This document shows positions 25,410 through 38,418 of a stretch of DNA of 64,000 nt, one piece after another. The stretch comes from Megalonaias nervosa. Its lineage: Eukaryota; Mollusca; Bivalvia; Unionida; Unionidae. The notes below the pieces were generated by a model that worked only from the letters and a program-made list of their open reading frames with translations, made no database searches and was not told where the DNA came from. A program made the translations under genes and the position numbers. The stretch is taken from positions 62,001-126,000 of the forward strand of contig JAECUM010001774.1 in the NCBI GenBank assembly GCA_016617855.1, written 5' to 3'. The number at the start of each line of letters is the position of its first letter. The stretch's first letter is position 1.

Positions 25410-27069
25410 TAGTACTGTATTTGCAACAGTTAACAGTGTAGTATTGTATTTACTACAGATGACAGTGTAGTACTGCATGTACTACAGACAACAGTCTAGT
25501 ACTGTATTTACTACAAATGACAGTGTATTACTATATTTACTACAGACAACAGTGTAGTACCGTATTTACTGCAGACAACAGTATAGTACTGTATTTACTA
25601 TAGACAACAGAGTAGTACTGTATTTGTTACAGACAACAGTGTAGTACTGTATTTTCTACAAATGACAGTGTAGTACTGTATTTACTATAGACACCAGTGT
25701 AGTACTGTATTTACTACAAATGACAGTGTAGTACTGTATTTACTTCTGATGACAGTGTAGTACTGTATTTACTTCTGATGACAGTGTAGTACTGTATTTA
25801 CTACAAATGACAGTGTAGTACTGTATTTACTTCAGATGATAGGGTAGTTCTGTAATTACTACAGTTGGACATTGTAATACTGTATTTACTACGTACAACA
25901 ATGTAGAACTGTATTTATGAAAGATGACAGTGTAGTACTGTATTTACTTCAGATGACAGTGTAGTTCTGTAATTACTACAGATGACAGTGCAGTACTGTA
26001 TTTACTACAAACACCAGTGTAGTACTGTATTTACTATAGATGACAGTGTAGTACTGTTATTTACTACAGATGACAATGTAGTATTGTTATTTACTACAGA
26101 TGACAATGTAGTATTGTATTTACTACTGATAATATTGTAGTACTGTATTTACTTCTGATGACAGTGTAGTACTGTATTTACTACAGATGACAGGATAGTA
26201 CTGTATTTACTATAGACAACAGTGTAGTACTGTATTTACTACAGATGACAGTGTAATATTGTATTTACTACAAATGACAATTTATAACTATTTACTATTG
26301 ACACAGTGTAGTGCTGTATTTACTTAAGATGACAGGGTAGTTCTTCAATTATTACAGATGACAGTGTAGTACTGTATTTACTACAGACAACAGTGTAGTA
26401 ATGTATTTACTTCTGATGACAGTGTAGTACTGTATTTACTACAGATGACAGGATAGTACTGTATTTACTACAGACAGCGGTGTAGTACTTACTGTATTTA
26501 CTATAGACAACAGTGTAGTACTGTATTTACTACAGATGACAATGCAGTACTGTATTTACTACAGACAACAATATAGTACTGTATGTATTACAGATGACAG
26601 TGTTGTACTTTATTTATTATAGATGACAGTGTAGTGCTGTATTTACTATAGACATCAATGTAGTACTGTATTTACTACAGATGACAGTGTAGTGCTGTAT
26701 TTACTATAGACATCAGTGTAGTACTGTATTTACTACAGATGACAGTGTAGTGCTGTATTTACTATAGACATCAGTGTAGTACTGTATTTACTCCTGATGA
26801 CAGTGTAGTACTGTATTTACTACAGATGACAGTATAGTACTGTATTTACTATAGACAACAGTGCAGTACTGTATTTACTACAGATGACAGGATAGTACTG
26901 GATTTACTATAGACAACAGTGTAGTACTGTATTTACCATAGACAACAGTATAGTGCTGTATTTACTACAGACAACAGCATAGTACTGTATTTATTTACAG
27001 ATGACAGTGTTATACTTCATTTATTATAGATGACAGTGTAGTACTGTACATATATTTACTACAGATGAA
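25410..27069. repeat. 29-bp minisatellite, about 55 copies
   Basis: The unit is about gtagtactgtatttactac followed by agatgacagt. The array spans about 1.66 kb with variant units (agatgaca, agacaaca, agacatca, ttctgatga) arranged in local runs. Part of the unit (gtagta...tactac) is self-complementary. It lies in an intron of the acyltransferase gene. Confidence 0.95.
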
Positions 27070-27114
27070 ATAAATGAAACTTAAATAAAATGATGTTGTT
27101 ATTATGTCCTTGTT

Positions 27115-27760
27115 TTGAGTATCAGAACACTATTTAGCTCAACTGGTCAAAGACAAGGAAAGCTTATGGCATGGCCTGTTGTCCATTGTTCAGCATCTGT
27201 CCATCTATTAGTAAAAGTTTGTTATAATCTATTGTCTAATGTCTATTCATCCATACATTTGCACAAGTTTCTTATGTGTTACTTCTTCTAAACTACTTAG
27301 AGGATTGCCATGAAACTTCACACACACATTTGTCCCAAGGTAGAGTTAGTCCCAAATGAAAATACATGTAGTTCCTCTCAGATATCCAGTATTACCACCA
27401 AAGCAGCCTTCTTGAAAATCTTGTTAACACTGAATGGATGGTCATATCATCATGGACTTTTCCCTGAAAGACTTCTTATGATGTTTATTTGGTCCAGAAT
27501 AAAGATGGTGCCAATCTAAAATCCCGTTTGGCCTTCATGATTGCCAGTTTAAAAATCCTGTCGTCAATTTTCCTCCCTAATAGAAGATCATATAGATATG
27601 GTAATATTAGCATGGGGTATTCACCGCACATCTTCTAATTTTGTCTAGTTTGTCCTAATTAAAAATGATGCTAATTTACATCTAATATGGCTGCCACACT
27701 GGCTGATTTGAAAACATTATCACTCAAGAATATAAAAGATGAATTCAGTACTCAGCAGTT
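27115..27760 (+). repeat. Interspersed repeat, related to 32780-33640
   Basis: Shared phrases with the second copy include tggtctgttgtccat (here tggcctgttgtccat), gaggattgccatgaaactt, cctaaatgaaaat (here cccaaatgaaaat) and gaatggatggtcatatca. No coding frame is conserved. It is a diverged dispersed family of unknown class. Confidence 0.7.
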
Positions 27761-27903
27761 AGAATAAAAAAATGGGTCATTTTGAGTTGCTGGAAATTAG
27801 TTTCAGGTGTTAGAGCTTTGTTCACTTACCTGTATGATAGAAATTTTATCTGATTCTGAACAATCAGATAGTCATTAACATGAAACTGATTTCACTCTTG
27901 CAG

Positions 27904-28367
27904 AAAATCTTCTTGATTATATCATTGACCTGACAGTTGGGTACCCACAGAATATTGCTCAGAATGAATTGGATATATTAACAGGGAACTTTCCTCAAGA
28001 AATCCACTTCCATGTCGAAAAGCATTATCTTAAAGATCTGCCCACAGAGAAAAAGGAATTAGAAGAATGGTGCAAAACCCAGTGGGCGAAGAAAGAGAAA
28101 ATGCTTCAGTATTTCTTTGAAAAGAAAAAATTTGACTTCAGCAAAATTTCTCATCAGAATACATACATACCAAATGAAAACATAGTTAGATCAATGTATT
28201 TGATGGTATTTGTTTTTTGGGCAGTGTTTAAAATAGGCATTTGTATGCTTTTGTATTTGTATCCAATATTAAGATGGTTTTCTGTGTTGACAATTTTAGG
28301 ATATGTTATTATAAGTAAGTACACACCTGGTTTTCCCAGGTATCTTTGCTGGGGTGTTGGGTTATGA
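27904..28367 (+). CDS. LCLAT1: LCLAT1-like acyltransferase, last coding exon
   Basis: The acceptor is ctcttgcag/aaaatc. The exon starts by completing the Glu codon and continues NLLDYIIDLTVGYPQNI, matching the family's block IV (DITVAYP-like). It continues with the conserved NFPQEIHFHVEKH and LPTEKKELEEWCKTQW blocks. Two hydrophobic stretches at the C-terminus (roughly 28190-28320) are membrane segments expected for this ER-type enzyme. The frame ends at TGA 28365-28367. A weak donor-like site (cccag/gtatct near 28337) means a further downstream exon cannot be excluded, but I saw none. The domain order is complete from block I onward over the four exons. Confidence 0.88.
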
Positions 28368-31070
28368 GAAGGAAAGCTACTTGTAAATTTTACCCTCATT
28401 TGAACTCTAAAATTAAAAGCCCCACTTTTTGATCAACATTGTAGTATACTATATTAAGATTATTTATTCATGGTGCCAAATTTTAGATGCTGTCTTCCAG
28501 AGCAATGTCACAAATACAGTATTTGTATAAAACATAAATACAACTTCAGTTGGTATGGGCTAAGATTAGATGTTGCATCATGAACTTGTAGATCCAGGTC
28601 TATGTTTCTTTCTATTTTTATGGTTTAAGACAGTCTACGTTTGTAAAATCAGCACTTACTGCAACAGTTTAATATAATGTGATCATTCCATTATGACATC
28701 ATCAGTTTGATATGATGTGATCATTGCATTATGACATCAGCAGTGACATCACTTGTAACATTATTGTTGCACCATGAACTCTAAGACAGATTTGACATAA
28801 AATATCATGGTTATGAATTCAGTCGCTTAGTAAAAGACAAAATTAAAGATTTGAATGCAATTTTAATAATTGCAGTAAGAATCCTGTGAAAGAAAATGCT
28901 AAGTAAATGCAGAGTATATAAAAGCTTTGGAAATCTTAAGTAATTTACAATCTTCTGTAAGTGCATTGTTTGTTTTGCAGGAACCAGTGTGACCTCAGTA
29001 ATCATGTCACACAAAAAAATTCTTTTTCTTTTTATAGTTGATAAAAGGAGTCTGTGATCTTCAAACTTTGAAACTTTGAGGATTAATACTCATTCTGTTA
29101 TGATGTAATAGGCAATTTGATAGGTAATTGGTGACTGACTTCTTTTTACCATATTTTTCTGCGTATTGACCCATATTTTGGGATAGATATTCAGCTAAAA
29201 GTATTACAAGTAAGGGCACACTAACCTATTAATTTTTAGGGATTTTTGCTTGCTTGAACCCTTAGCTGTGTAAAATATATAAATTTTTATAAAAGGTAAA
29301 GACTCTAAAATTTTACAAGTGAGTATCCATAAGGCAAAACGATCTTGCAGAATCATTGTGATGGTATACCTGGTTCAGTGGTCTAAGTTGGGTACAGGTT
29401 AGTAATGTATGTATATATAGGGTTCACTGGCACATCTGCACAGTACTGACTGTTAAGCGCCAAAGTTGAGTTCTAAATATGTAAAGGAAAAACATCTGGT
29501 ACAATGAGTAATATATGAAAGTAGTCAATAAAGTATTTACTGGTATTAGCAAGTTATTCTGTATAATACAGGATTTTTGTACTTACATGGTCTGAGAGGA
29601 TCAAACTTAGAGCTGAATTAAAATGTAGTACTTCTATGTGTGGTAAACTTTTTGTAATGATCAAAGTAAGCTAAGTCATCACAAATTGGGGTTATATTCC
29701 AAAGGATCACAAAAACTTTAGTTGGGGTAAGTTTCTACCACATTTTCAAGCATATGTAAAGATTAAAAATAGAAAAAAGTGTCTGCAATGACCAGTATTC
29801 TGTAACAACATATGATCTTTATTAACTCATGGAAAAATTACACATCTTTCTCATAATTAAAATTCTGAACATTGTGATAGTTGATAATTTTCACAATGAA
29901 AATGTTTAATCACAAAGTAATGTGAAAAAAATGTGTGAGCTCAAAATGAAGTCAGGGAACATATTTTGAATCAGGAAACAAGCTGTGATGAATACCCTTA
30001 TGTGAGCTTGTATCTACGATGTTGTTTTTGTTTACATGTCTATTTTTGTACATTTCTTGTCTGATACTCAGTATATTAGTATTAACACCCTTATAAATAC
30101 ACAGTTATCTCTTGCATTATCCTGACAAGAAGGACAAAGATTAAGTGTAGGAATTGTACACTGGAAAATATGGTAAATAATTCAAAATTCTTTTATATCA
30201 GTGACATGTGAGACTCCTTCATTACAATGCTCAAAAACTTTTGTATCAAATTATGAAAATGGAAGGAGCAAATAATAATTTGGACCTGTTTGCTGGTGTC
30301 TGATTATTTTGCTGTAATAAAGTATGAAATACCAAGATTCTTTAAACTGTTCCACTGAATTTACCACCCTAATGAGGATTTATCTTTTTTCATCCCACTA
30401 AGCCTATGGCATGCTGTCAGCTATTATCAGCTATGAATATCTTGTGTTTCCAATAATAGATACTTTTCCATATTAAGTGCCAGATCCAGAATTATCATTT
30501 TGAGGTGTTTAAACAACTATGCAAGGGGTTTGTGTGATGGTACCCCTGAAGCCCAGAGAGCAACATCCCTGGAAGCTCCTGCATTTTAAGCATTTCTAGG
30601 GCATATTTTTAACCATCTAACCATAAAGAAAACTTACTGTAGGAAACATTTTGGTTTTTTCATGCTCCTTTTTAAGGGGGTTGCGGGTGGCTACAGTATG
30701 CCCATGATAATTAACCTCTTTTAATCATGGCAAAATGAGTCTGACTATGAGAAGAAAAAACTCGGATTCTAATCCACTGAGGAAAATGATCAGCTGCAAA
30801 GTTGTTACCTCCCTTAATATAGTTTGACAGCTTTGGTATTGTACTTGAAATTTGCATCATTTTTAGCTTGAAGTGTTTTAAAAGGTGGTTTCTTATTGTC
30901 ACATAAAATATTTTTGAATTTTTTTCTATTCTTTGTTGAGATAAAATAGAAGAAAAGTGTTAAAACAGTTATTTCAGGTTACTTGCATTTAGGGGGATAA
31001 TAGTATTCATATGTTTGTAAAAGAAAAGTAACATGATTGACAATATCTCACTATTTATGTTCATCCCTTT

Positions 31071-31290
31071 TAGGGGAGCTTTAGTAGCTGAGTTAGTATG
31101 GTATCGGACTTGTACTCCAAGAGTCACTGGTTCCATACCCTCCCAGACTAGTCTGGTTCAGCTGTCTCATTGTGTCAAATGGCACTTATCTCCCCTTTCT
31201 TTGGTATGCACTTATCTCCCCTTTCTTTGGCATGATATAGTCAGTAATGTGCCAAAAGTGTTTTTAAAACCAACAAAAACACAACAATAA
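31071..31290 (+). mobile_element. tRNA-derived SINE
   Basis: The head at about 31074-31148 resembles a tRNA gene. It has a box-A-like tagctgagttagtatgg, an anticodon-arm-like ggacttgtactccaagagtc and a box-B-like ggttccatacc. The body contains a 26-bp duplication (cacttatctcccctttcttt, twice, 31182-31230). It ends in an A-rich tail (accaacaaaaacacaacaat). It is not a functional tRNA because the stems do not pair properly. Confidence 0.65.
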
Positions 31291-32779
31291 TCATCCCTGT
31301 GATTATTCATATTATCTGAGTTTACATTATTCTTATGACTGATTTTGGAGGGGGTCATACTACTCTTAAAGATGTGAATTTAACTTGTTCACCAGATAGT
31401 AATTACATCCTACTAACAATGCGGATTTAAATGGAATTGCTCTTGTTTATATCCACAAGTGTTTAGTTGTTTTTTGGGGAGTTTTTTCGTTTTCTTTTTT
31501 TGTTTTTGCTTGTAATGTTGTACACGAGTGAAGATTTGTTTTCAAACTGTATTTTTCATCCTTTTACAATTAATGTATCAGTAATGTAAGCAAATTTGTA
31601 TTTTAGATAAACTTTCTGTTTTGTGCAAGAAATTGTGTAATTTCAGCCTTGTTTGTCGATGATACAGATGAATTTTTAAGGCAGTTTGTATTGTGGTTCA
31701 AGATTACAAGATATAAACAAACCACAAATTAAGACTGTTAAGCAGCATAGTTACCAGTGATATTTGCTTATAACAAATTGTATTAACCATGACAATATAT
31801 AGAACCCATGACTAATCAGATAGCTTAATAATTCAAAATTATGCTAACCTCATAAGTAATCCTACCTCAGTGAAAAACCGTCCAAGCGCTAAAGACTTTC
31901 TTGCTTTAAAGTGAGCCAATCTTTAATATGTACCAACTAAAATGTTTAATTGGGTCGATTGATACTTATGGAGAGACATGCATATAAGAAACAAATTTTC
32001 CAAATACCAGAAATTAGAGTAAGCCCCAAATTTACATGTATATTGTGTTCCTGAGAAACCATGCATATGACGAAATTCGTGTCACTCAAATCCATCTATC
32101 AGTGGTGATCCTAATCTTCATTCCAGTCAAACAAATATCAAACAAATAAAAAAGTGGCAGTCTGGGAACTCTTACTGTGTTTTTTGTGTATATTTGCCAA
32201 TGATGCAAATTTTGGGGTGTCTCTTTCCACTTCAGTTTTAATATTCATGTAAATACAAGATGCGAGTAAGTCAGATACATGTAAATCGGGAGTTGACTGT
32301 ATTTCTCCAATGAACGGTGTCAATTTTAGTAAAAATCAGCCTGCCTAAAAACACAAGTCTGTCCTAATATTAAACCAACAGTTACTTGTGATTTACAAAA
32401 GCCATGGTTATTTTAAATGTTTAGGGTATTAGGCATAACTTCCTTTTTTAGTTGCAGTTGCCAGATGTTAATAATAGTTCTGCAAACATAGGTAATAATG
32501 ACTTAAATATTGGTGATAACTGTATGGGTAGTGCTATAATTTTGTGTATATCATGAATATGAATGGCATAATGGAGAAATTATTTATTGTCACCCCCATA
32601 TTGCACTATTCACATAATAATATACAAACATAATATTAGCATGTGACCATTAAAAATATATCACTAACGAAGAAAATGCAATTTTGTTTCATTATTGTCG
32701 ATTTAAATGTAAATTTATTGAATTTATAGGCTGATTCAGTTTTGTTAAATTTTTTATTTAGCAGACTTTCTTTAGAACA

Positions 32780-33640
32780 TATACCAGAAGAATTTATGGG
32801 ATGGTCTGTTGTCCATCGTCCATCCATCTGTTAGTACAAGTTTGTTATTGCTACTCCTCTTGGGGCCCCGAGTGTCCAAGTGGTCTAAAGCGCTCACCGT
32901 TACGGATCACTGCCATCTCACCTCTGTCTGCGTGGGTTCAAGTCTCGGATTCAGCCAACGTGGGTATGTGAGAAAGCTTGCCAGTAGCTTCTTGTGGGTC
33001 AGTGGTTCTTTCCGGGGTTTTCCCAGGTTCTTCCTCCACCATTTATACTGGCCACTATGTATAGCCTGTCTTGTGCTGAAAAATGGCATTAAATCCTACA
33101 ACATCAACAACAATAAGCTACTCCTCTTAAACTACTTGGAGGATTGCCATGAAACTTTAAACACACATTCATTTAATGGTGTAGTTGGTCCTAAATGAAA
33201 ATGATGCAGCTCAGGCATCCGATCTTTGTGATCACAAATCCCTCTGAATGGATGGTCATATCAACATGGCGTTTCACTAAAAGACTTATTTTGATGTCTG
33301 GTTGGTTCTAGATGAAAATGGTGCTGATCTGATGTCCAGTATGGCCACCACAGTGGCCAACTCAGATATCCAGTTCTTGCTACTCCTTTTGAACAGAAAG
33401 TCATATTGACATTGGGTTTTCTCCAAGAGACTTTTATGATGCCTTGTTGGCCCTAAATAAAAATATCACCAAGCTGACATCCACTACATCCAATACAGCA
33501 GTTACTTTGAAAATCTTTTTATCCCAGAAGAATATCAAAAAGGGTTTCAACAGTCTGCAGTTAAAATGAAGAAATGGTCTTGTCCTGAATTCCTGGAAAT
33601 TCTTTTCAGCCAGTAGAGTGTCAGTCCCTTTAAGGGACTC
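32780..33640 (+). repeat. Interspersed repeat interrupted by a SINE
   Basis: Second copy of the family at 27115-27760, split at 32861/33129 by the SINE insertion. Removing the SINE restores the alignment across tttgttattgctactcctct and aaactacttggaggattgcc. Confidence 0.75.
32862..33116 (+). mobile_element. tRNA-derived SINE with 12-bp target duplication
   Basis: The head has a box A (gtgtccaagtggtctaaagcg) and box B (gggttcaagtc) promoter, as in tRNA genes. The body holds ggtcagtggttctttccggg and ccaggttcttcctccacc, and the element ends in a CAA/ACA-rich tail. It is flanked by perfect 12-bp direct repeats gctactcctctt at 32850-32861 and 33117-33128. These define the exact insertion into the older interspersed repeat. 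Confidence 0.9.
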
Positions 33641-33689
33641 TTGTTTTACACTGAATTACTCTATGCGTTTAGTCACTTGATTAGATAGC

Positions 33690-33990
33690 AAGGTTGTATT
33701 ACGATAACAGTGGTCACATAAGGCTACCTATATACAATGTGTATTGAATCAGGATCACTGTATTGTCATACTTGTTGCATTATGATAACAGTGGTCACAT
33801 GAGGCTAGCTATATATGATGTTTATTGTATCAGGATCCCTGTTGTCATACTTGCTATATTACGATAACAGTGGTAACATAAGACTCACTATATATGATGT
33901 GTATTGTGTCAGGATCCCTGTGTTGTCATACTTGTTGTATTACGATAACAGTGGTTGCATAAGGCTTACTATATACAATGTAATATGAGA
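33690..33990. repeat. About 80-bp tandem repeat, 4 copies
   Basis: The phrase attacgataacagtggt recurs at 33698, 33779 (attatg variant), 33858 and 33939, with shared flanks such as caggatccctgt and gtcatacttg. Confidence 0.85.
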
Positions 33991-34479
33991 TGCATGCCAT
34001 GATTTGCCAGTTGTCACTCTGTGACGTGAGTTTTTACGAAAGGTATTCAGTGTTTATCAACCATAATATTTTTGTTTATCTACAATTATTATGATATAGT
34101 TTTATATTCTGCATGCAACTCTTGTATCATATTGATCCGGTGTTTTTCTTCTTGGAATAGATAGTTTGTGAGTTGTTTTGATTTTTTTTGTTATACAAGT
34201 TAAATATCTATGTGAGATTATATGTCAAGTGTAAGGGAAGAATATCAACAAGTTTTAACTTGTGCTTGACCACTTTTCCTATTAAATAATATTTACAGTT
34301 TATTAATGTTTATAAATGTGCCATCTGCATATTTTCCTGGAACGTACAATATTTAAGATATAATTTATTGCTAGTTTGTGATTATTTTTTAAAATTTGTT
34401 TTTTTATTTTGATTATGATATACATTATTATATATTTTTAGCTCACCTGATTATACTTTGTCTGTCATTCATTGTCCAG

Positions 34480-36230
34480 TCGCAGTTACTATTTACAACT
34501 TGTTCTCAAAAGGTTCTCAACAAAATTTGACAGAAAGCATCCTGGCATGAACCTCTCTCAAACTGTTCAACTGATGCCTATCTGCCATTAAATATGGCCA
34601 CCATTACTAAAAACAGAAAAATCTGTTCAAAATAAAACACAAAAAAGACTTTAAAAAAAGAACCACTCAACAGAATCTATCCAAATTGTACAAAGTTTTC
34701 TGGCATAAAAGTTCTTTCATATTTGTTCCACTAATGCCAATCCACATTCAGTTGTGGCAACATTTGCTAAAAACAGAAAACCTTAAAAAAACACTCCTAA
34801 AAATATAAAAATAGTAAAACTTCTTCTCAGAAACAAAAACTTGTATGCAACTTCTTCTCAGAAACACTTCCAGACAAATTAAATCAGATCTGAAGGCAAA
34901 CACCCAGACATTAGGGTCTTCCATAATTGTTCAAATGATGTCAATTTAGCATCAAATAAAGCCACCATTACTGAATATGGGCAGCATTTAAATAACTTTT
35001 TATCAAAAAACTGCTTAACATAATTGGACCAAATTTGAAAGAAAGCATCCAGGAGGCTATTTAGATTGATTCAAATGATGCTATTCTGCCACCAGATATG
35101 GCCACCATTACTAAAACGAACCTTTTCTATTAAAACTGACTTCTTAAAAAACACTTAACAGAATTTGACCAAAGTCTGACAGAAAGTAGTCTGGCATGAA
35201 GCTCTTGAATGCTGATCTGCCACCAAATGTGGCTAACAAACTTTGAGCTGATGTAACTAAAGCCATCCTGGCATACATGGCTTTCAGATTTATACAAATA
35301 ATGATAGTCTGCCACCAAATGTGGCTAACAAACTTTGAGCTGATGTAACTAAAGCCATCCTGGCATACATGGCTTTCAGATTTATACAAATAATGCTAGT
35401 CTGCTTCACATGTGCCCACTATTACTAATATTACAATTTTTGAACAACTTTTTAAATTCACTGAACAGAATTTTTTGATCAGATTTGACAGAAAATATTG
35501 TGGCATAAAGGCCGTTTTTTGGTCTAAATTATGAAGCTCTGCCATCAAATATGGTAACTATTAATAAAAATAAACTTTTAAAAATGAATTCTCAGAAACT
35601 GTTAATGAGAATTTGACCAAATTTGAGGAAACAAATTTGTTCTGGCACGATGGATTTTCAGTTTTACGCAAATGCAGATTTGCTATTAACAGTGAACACC
35701 ACTTCTAAAAGTACATCCCCTGAATTGCTTCTCAAAAACCACTTTTCATAATTGGACCAATTTAATAGAAAGCGTGATGGGATTTTAAGTGGTGCTATTG
35801 AGTAATCAAATATTGCTGTTGCTACTATAAATAGACTTGTGTTGCTCAAAATAGCTACCAACAGAATTCAAACAAATTTGAAGACCTTTGATATTTATAG
35901 CAATGATGCCAATCCACTCTAAGATATGATGGCTGTTACTAAAGATAGAAAAATGTTTTTGAAATTCACAAAAATTACGAACTTTAACTAAAGCATCCTG
36001 ACATATAGGCCTTTCAATATTTGGCAAATGATATTGATGTGCCGTTAAATATGGTTGAAGATAAGAAAACTGGACAAATGTTGAAACAATTGATTTCATA
36101 AAATATGAAGTTGACAGCATTGGAAGAAATGTTTTTAGAAGGCATCCTGATTATCCAGACTTTTGAATAAACTGCTGTTGCATTTGGCTGTTAGGCAGAT
36201 ATCCAGGTGAGCAAATTTTGGCCTGCTTGG
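34480..36230 (+). repeat. Diverged low-order repeat array (caaatttgacagaaagcatcc family)
   Basis: Phrases such as 'aatttgaccaaa', 'gacagaaag', 'cctggcat', 'atgccaat' and 'aaatatggccaccattacta' recur every 120 to 180 bp with heavy divergence. A recent 92-bp duplication lies inside (35219-35402). No conserved reading frame is present. Confidence 0.65.
35219..35402 (+). repeat. Near-perfect 92-bp tandem duplication
   Basis: Sequence beginning gccaccaaatgtggctaaca occurs at 35219 and again at 35311, essentially identical through tttatacaaataatg. It is much younger than the surrounding repeats. Confidence 0.93.
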
Positions 36231-38418
36231 GCCTTTGTTTTATGTATACATTTAACATTCCTTTACAGTGATCATTTCTCGGTGTTTTGACATTTATTTC
36301 AGGTATTCAGCATCTTTGTTACCAGGTTTTTGTATGTTTTATGTTTTGCCTATGTTTATTCGTACCTTTAATCAGTGTGGTGTCCAGAAGATATTTCCAG
36401 TTTTAAATCTTCGGATATCTGAGATAACTTAGATATGTAACTGCTCTCAGTTCAGTCAAAACAATCACCACAGGTAACATTTGATTCAAAATGTAGAATA
36501 AAAAGAAACAGCACAGTAATTTGTTTAAGGTCTCAAATGCTGAGAGAGTATTTATTTTTTACAACCACCAAGTGTGTAATTGCATGACTTGTTTGATTAA
36601 TTTTGCCATACAGGACTAGCCAGCTGAAGAAATCATGCAGTTCTTTTTGTCATATTTTTTAATGATTCATACAGTGTAGAATATATTTTATTCCAAAATA
36701 TATCAAAGTAAATGCATACTTTTGGTTAGATCAGACATTTTCTATGAACATCTTTGGAACAGTGTGTCTGTTTGGTTGTCATATCTAGGGTTACAAATTT
36801 CAGGGAAATATGAAAAATATTCTCACAACCAGACTCAGGTTCATGATCTGAGCACATGTTACTGTTTTACTAATTAAAAATGAAATGTAGGCTTTTGTTT
36901 TCATTAGCTTTCATTTTTTCCTACAGAAATATTCAGAGTGAGGATTAGGTGTTCTATCACATTTATATGTAAAATGTTTGCATGTTTTGTTTTTGTTTCT
37001 GTTTTGGTTTTTTTTATTTTTTTTTCTTGCAAGGCAGAGTGTCCATGATTACTAACCTAAATTTAATTGTTCGCTCTTTTCTTATTTTATGATACGAATA
37101 TTTTTAATTGTCCCCCCTCGCAGTATATGATGGAGGGTGTGGAATAATACAGCTATTGCTGCTTGTCCATAAACATTTTCATTTCCTGAGCTTAATTCTC
37201 AAACCATTAAGGTACTTGAGCCACACTTGGTACCTTTGTGAAACTTGTTGTGTAGAGGTGCCCTTTATAGTTTTCCACATTCAATGGTTTATGTTTCTGT
37301 GGAAAAAAGTATAGCATAAATAGTGTATAAATTGAGAGAGATGGACTATATAAAGACTATATATATGATGGACTATATAGGATTCTTTTTAGGGAGGGGT
37401 ATGCCATTTCTAGACAATTCATGCTTTCATTGCAGTTGCAATCATCTGTGCTTTCATGAGTGACAGTATTTATTTATTGTCTTGTATGCCATATATTCTC
37501 AAACTCTTTCCAAATGGGTAAAATTTTTACAGTTTTAAGTACATATATGATTAAATATCTTTTTTATTAGTTTCATTTTACTGTGAATTATGAAATTGTT
37601 AGTGGTATATGTAAATAGTAACTTATTATATTTTCAGTGAATTTAATTCCAATTTAATTTTGCAGCTTTAATAACATGTAATGAACTTGTACAGAAAGTT
37701 GTAATAAGTGTGTTTAATATGTTTTCAATTTTCTTTGTATTGCTTCTGTTGTTCTTTGCACTTTCGAAACATTATGCTCTTCAAGAAAGAGTAAGGTTTG
37801 TGGTTGTGTAATTCGTACCAACATTTATAATTTTGTTTTGGATCTGATTAGAGGCCACAAAAACAATGTATTTACTTATATAATATACAGTTTACCAGCT
37901 TTTAGTGTTTCCCTTGATGGATCCTTGGACTGTTTTTAAATACAATCATTTTCAGTTGTGTTTTTTTCTATGCAAGAACAAAAATATTTTACAGTCAAAA
38001 GAGTAAATATCTTTTTAATTTCTTGTAATTGCAACTGATTAATTTGTTGCAACTATTTAATTAATAATTAATGAACTAAATATTTATAGCTTCTTTTGGT
38101 ATTAATAGCATAGAGGCAGACCAGCCAAATTGCACTGGTCCTGATTCATAAATTTCACAATGTTTGACGATCATTATATATCAAAATCTTTTCTTCTTTT
38201 GTGGTTTAAATACACGTACATATTAAATTTGATCTATTTACATTTATGTTATACTTGCTGACAATTTTAGCTGCATGTCTTTACTCATGTTACTCATAAC
38301 TTAGCAGTCCATTTAGCAGTATTTTTAAGATGGTAAATTATCCACTCTAATATAATAGTGTCTGAACAGTCAGCTATTAGTATGGTGGTGACATATATAC
38401 AGTTATTCTTATCACATA

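Larger units (their letters stand above)
18624..27903 (+). other. Large intron of LCLAT1-like gene
   Basis: A gtatgt...ctcttgcag intron of 9.3 kb. It carries a decayed DIRS-like retroelement (about 20.5-24.1 kb), a 318-bp foldback element (24253-24570), the 29-bp minisatellite (25410-27069) and an interspersed repeat (27115-27760). Nothing else recognisable lies in 18.7-20.4 kb or 24.6-25.4 kb. Confidence 0.8.
28368..38418. other. 3' UTR and intergenic sequence with interspersed repeats
   Basis: No further gene recognised. The first part is presumably the acyltransferase 3' UTR, but no clear end could be fixed. Two tRNA-derived SINEs, an interspersed repeat copy, an 80-bp tandem repeat (33690-33990) and a block of diverged repeats (34480-36230) are listed separately. 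28.5-31.0 kb and 36.3-38.4 kb show only AT-rich sequence. Confidence 0.6.

Noticed and set aside
25410..27069. CRISPR array
   Set aside because: Units are contiguous tandem repeats without unique spacers, in eukaryotic DNA; it is a minisatellite.
31074..31148. tRNA gene
   Set aside because: Promoter boxes are present but acceptor and other stems do not pair; better explained as a SINE head.
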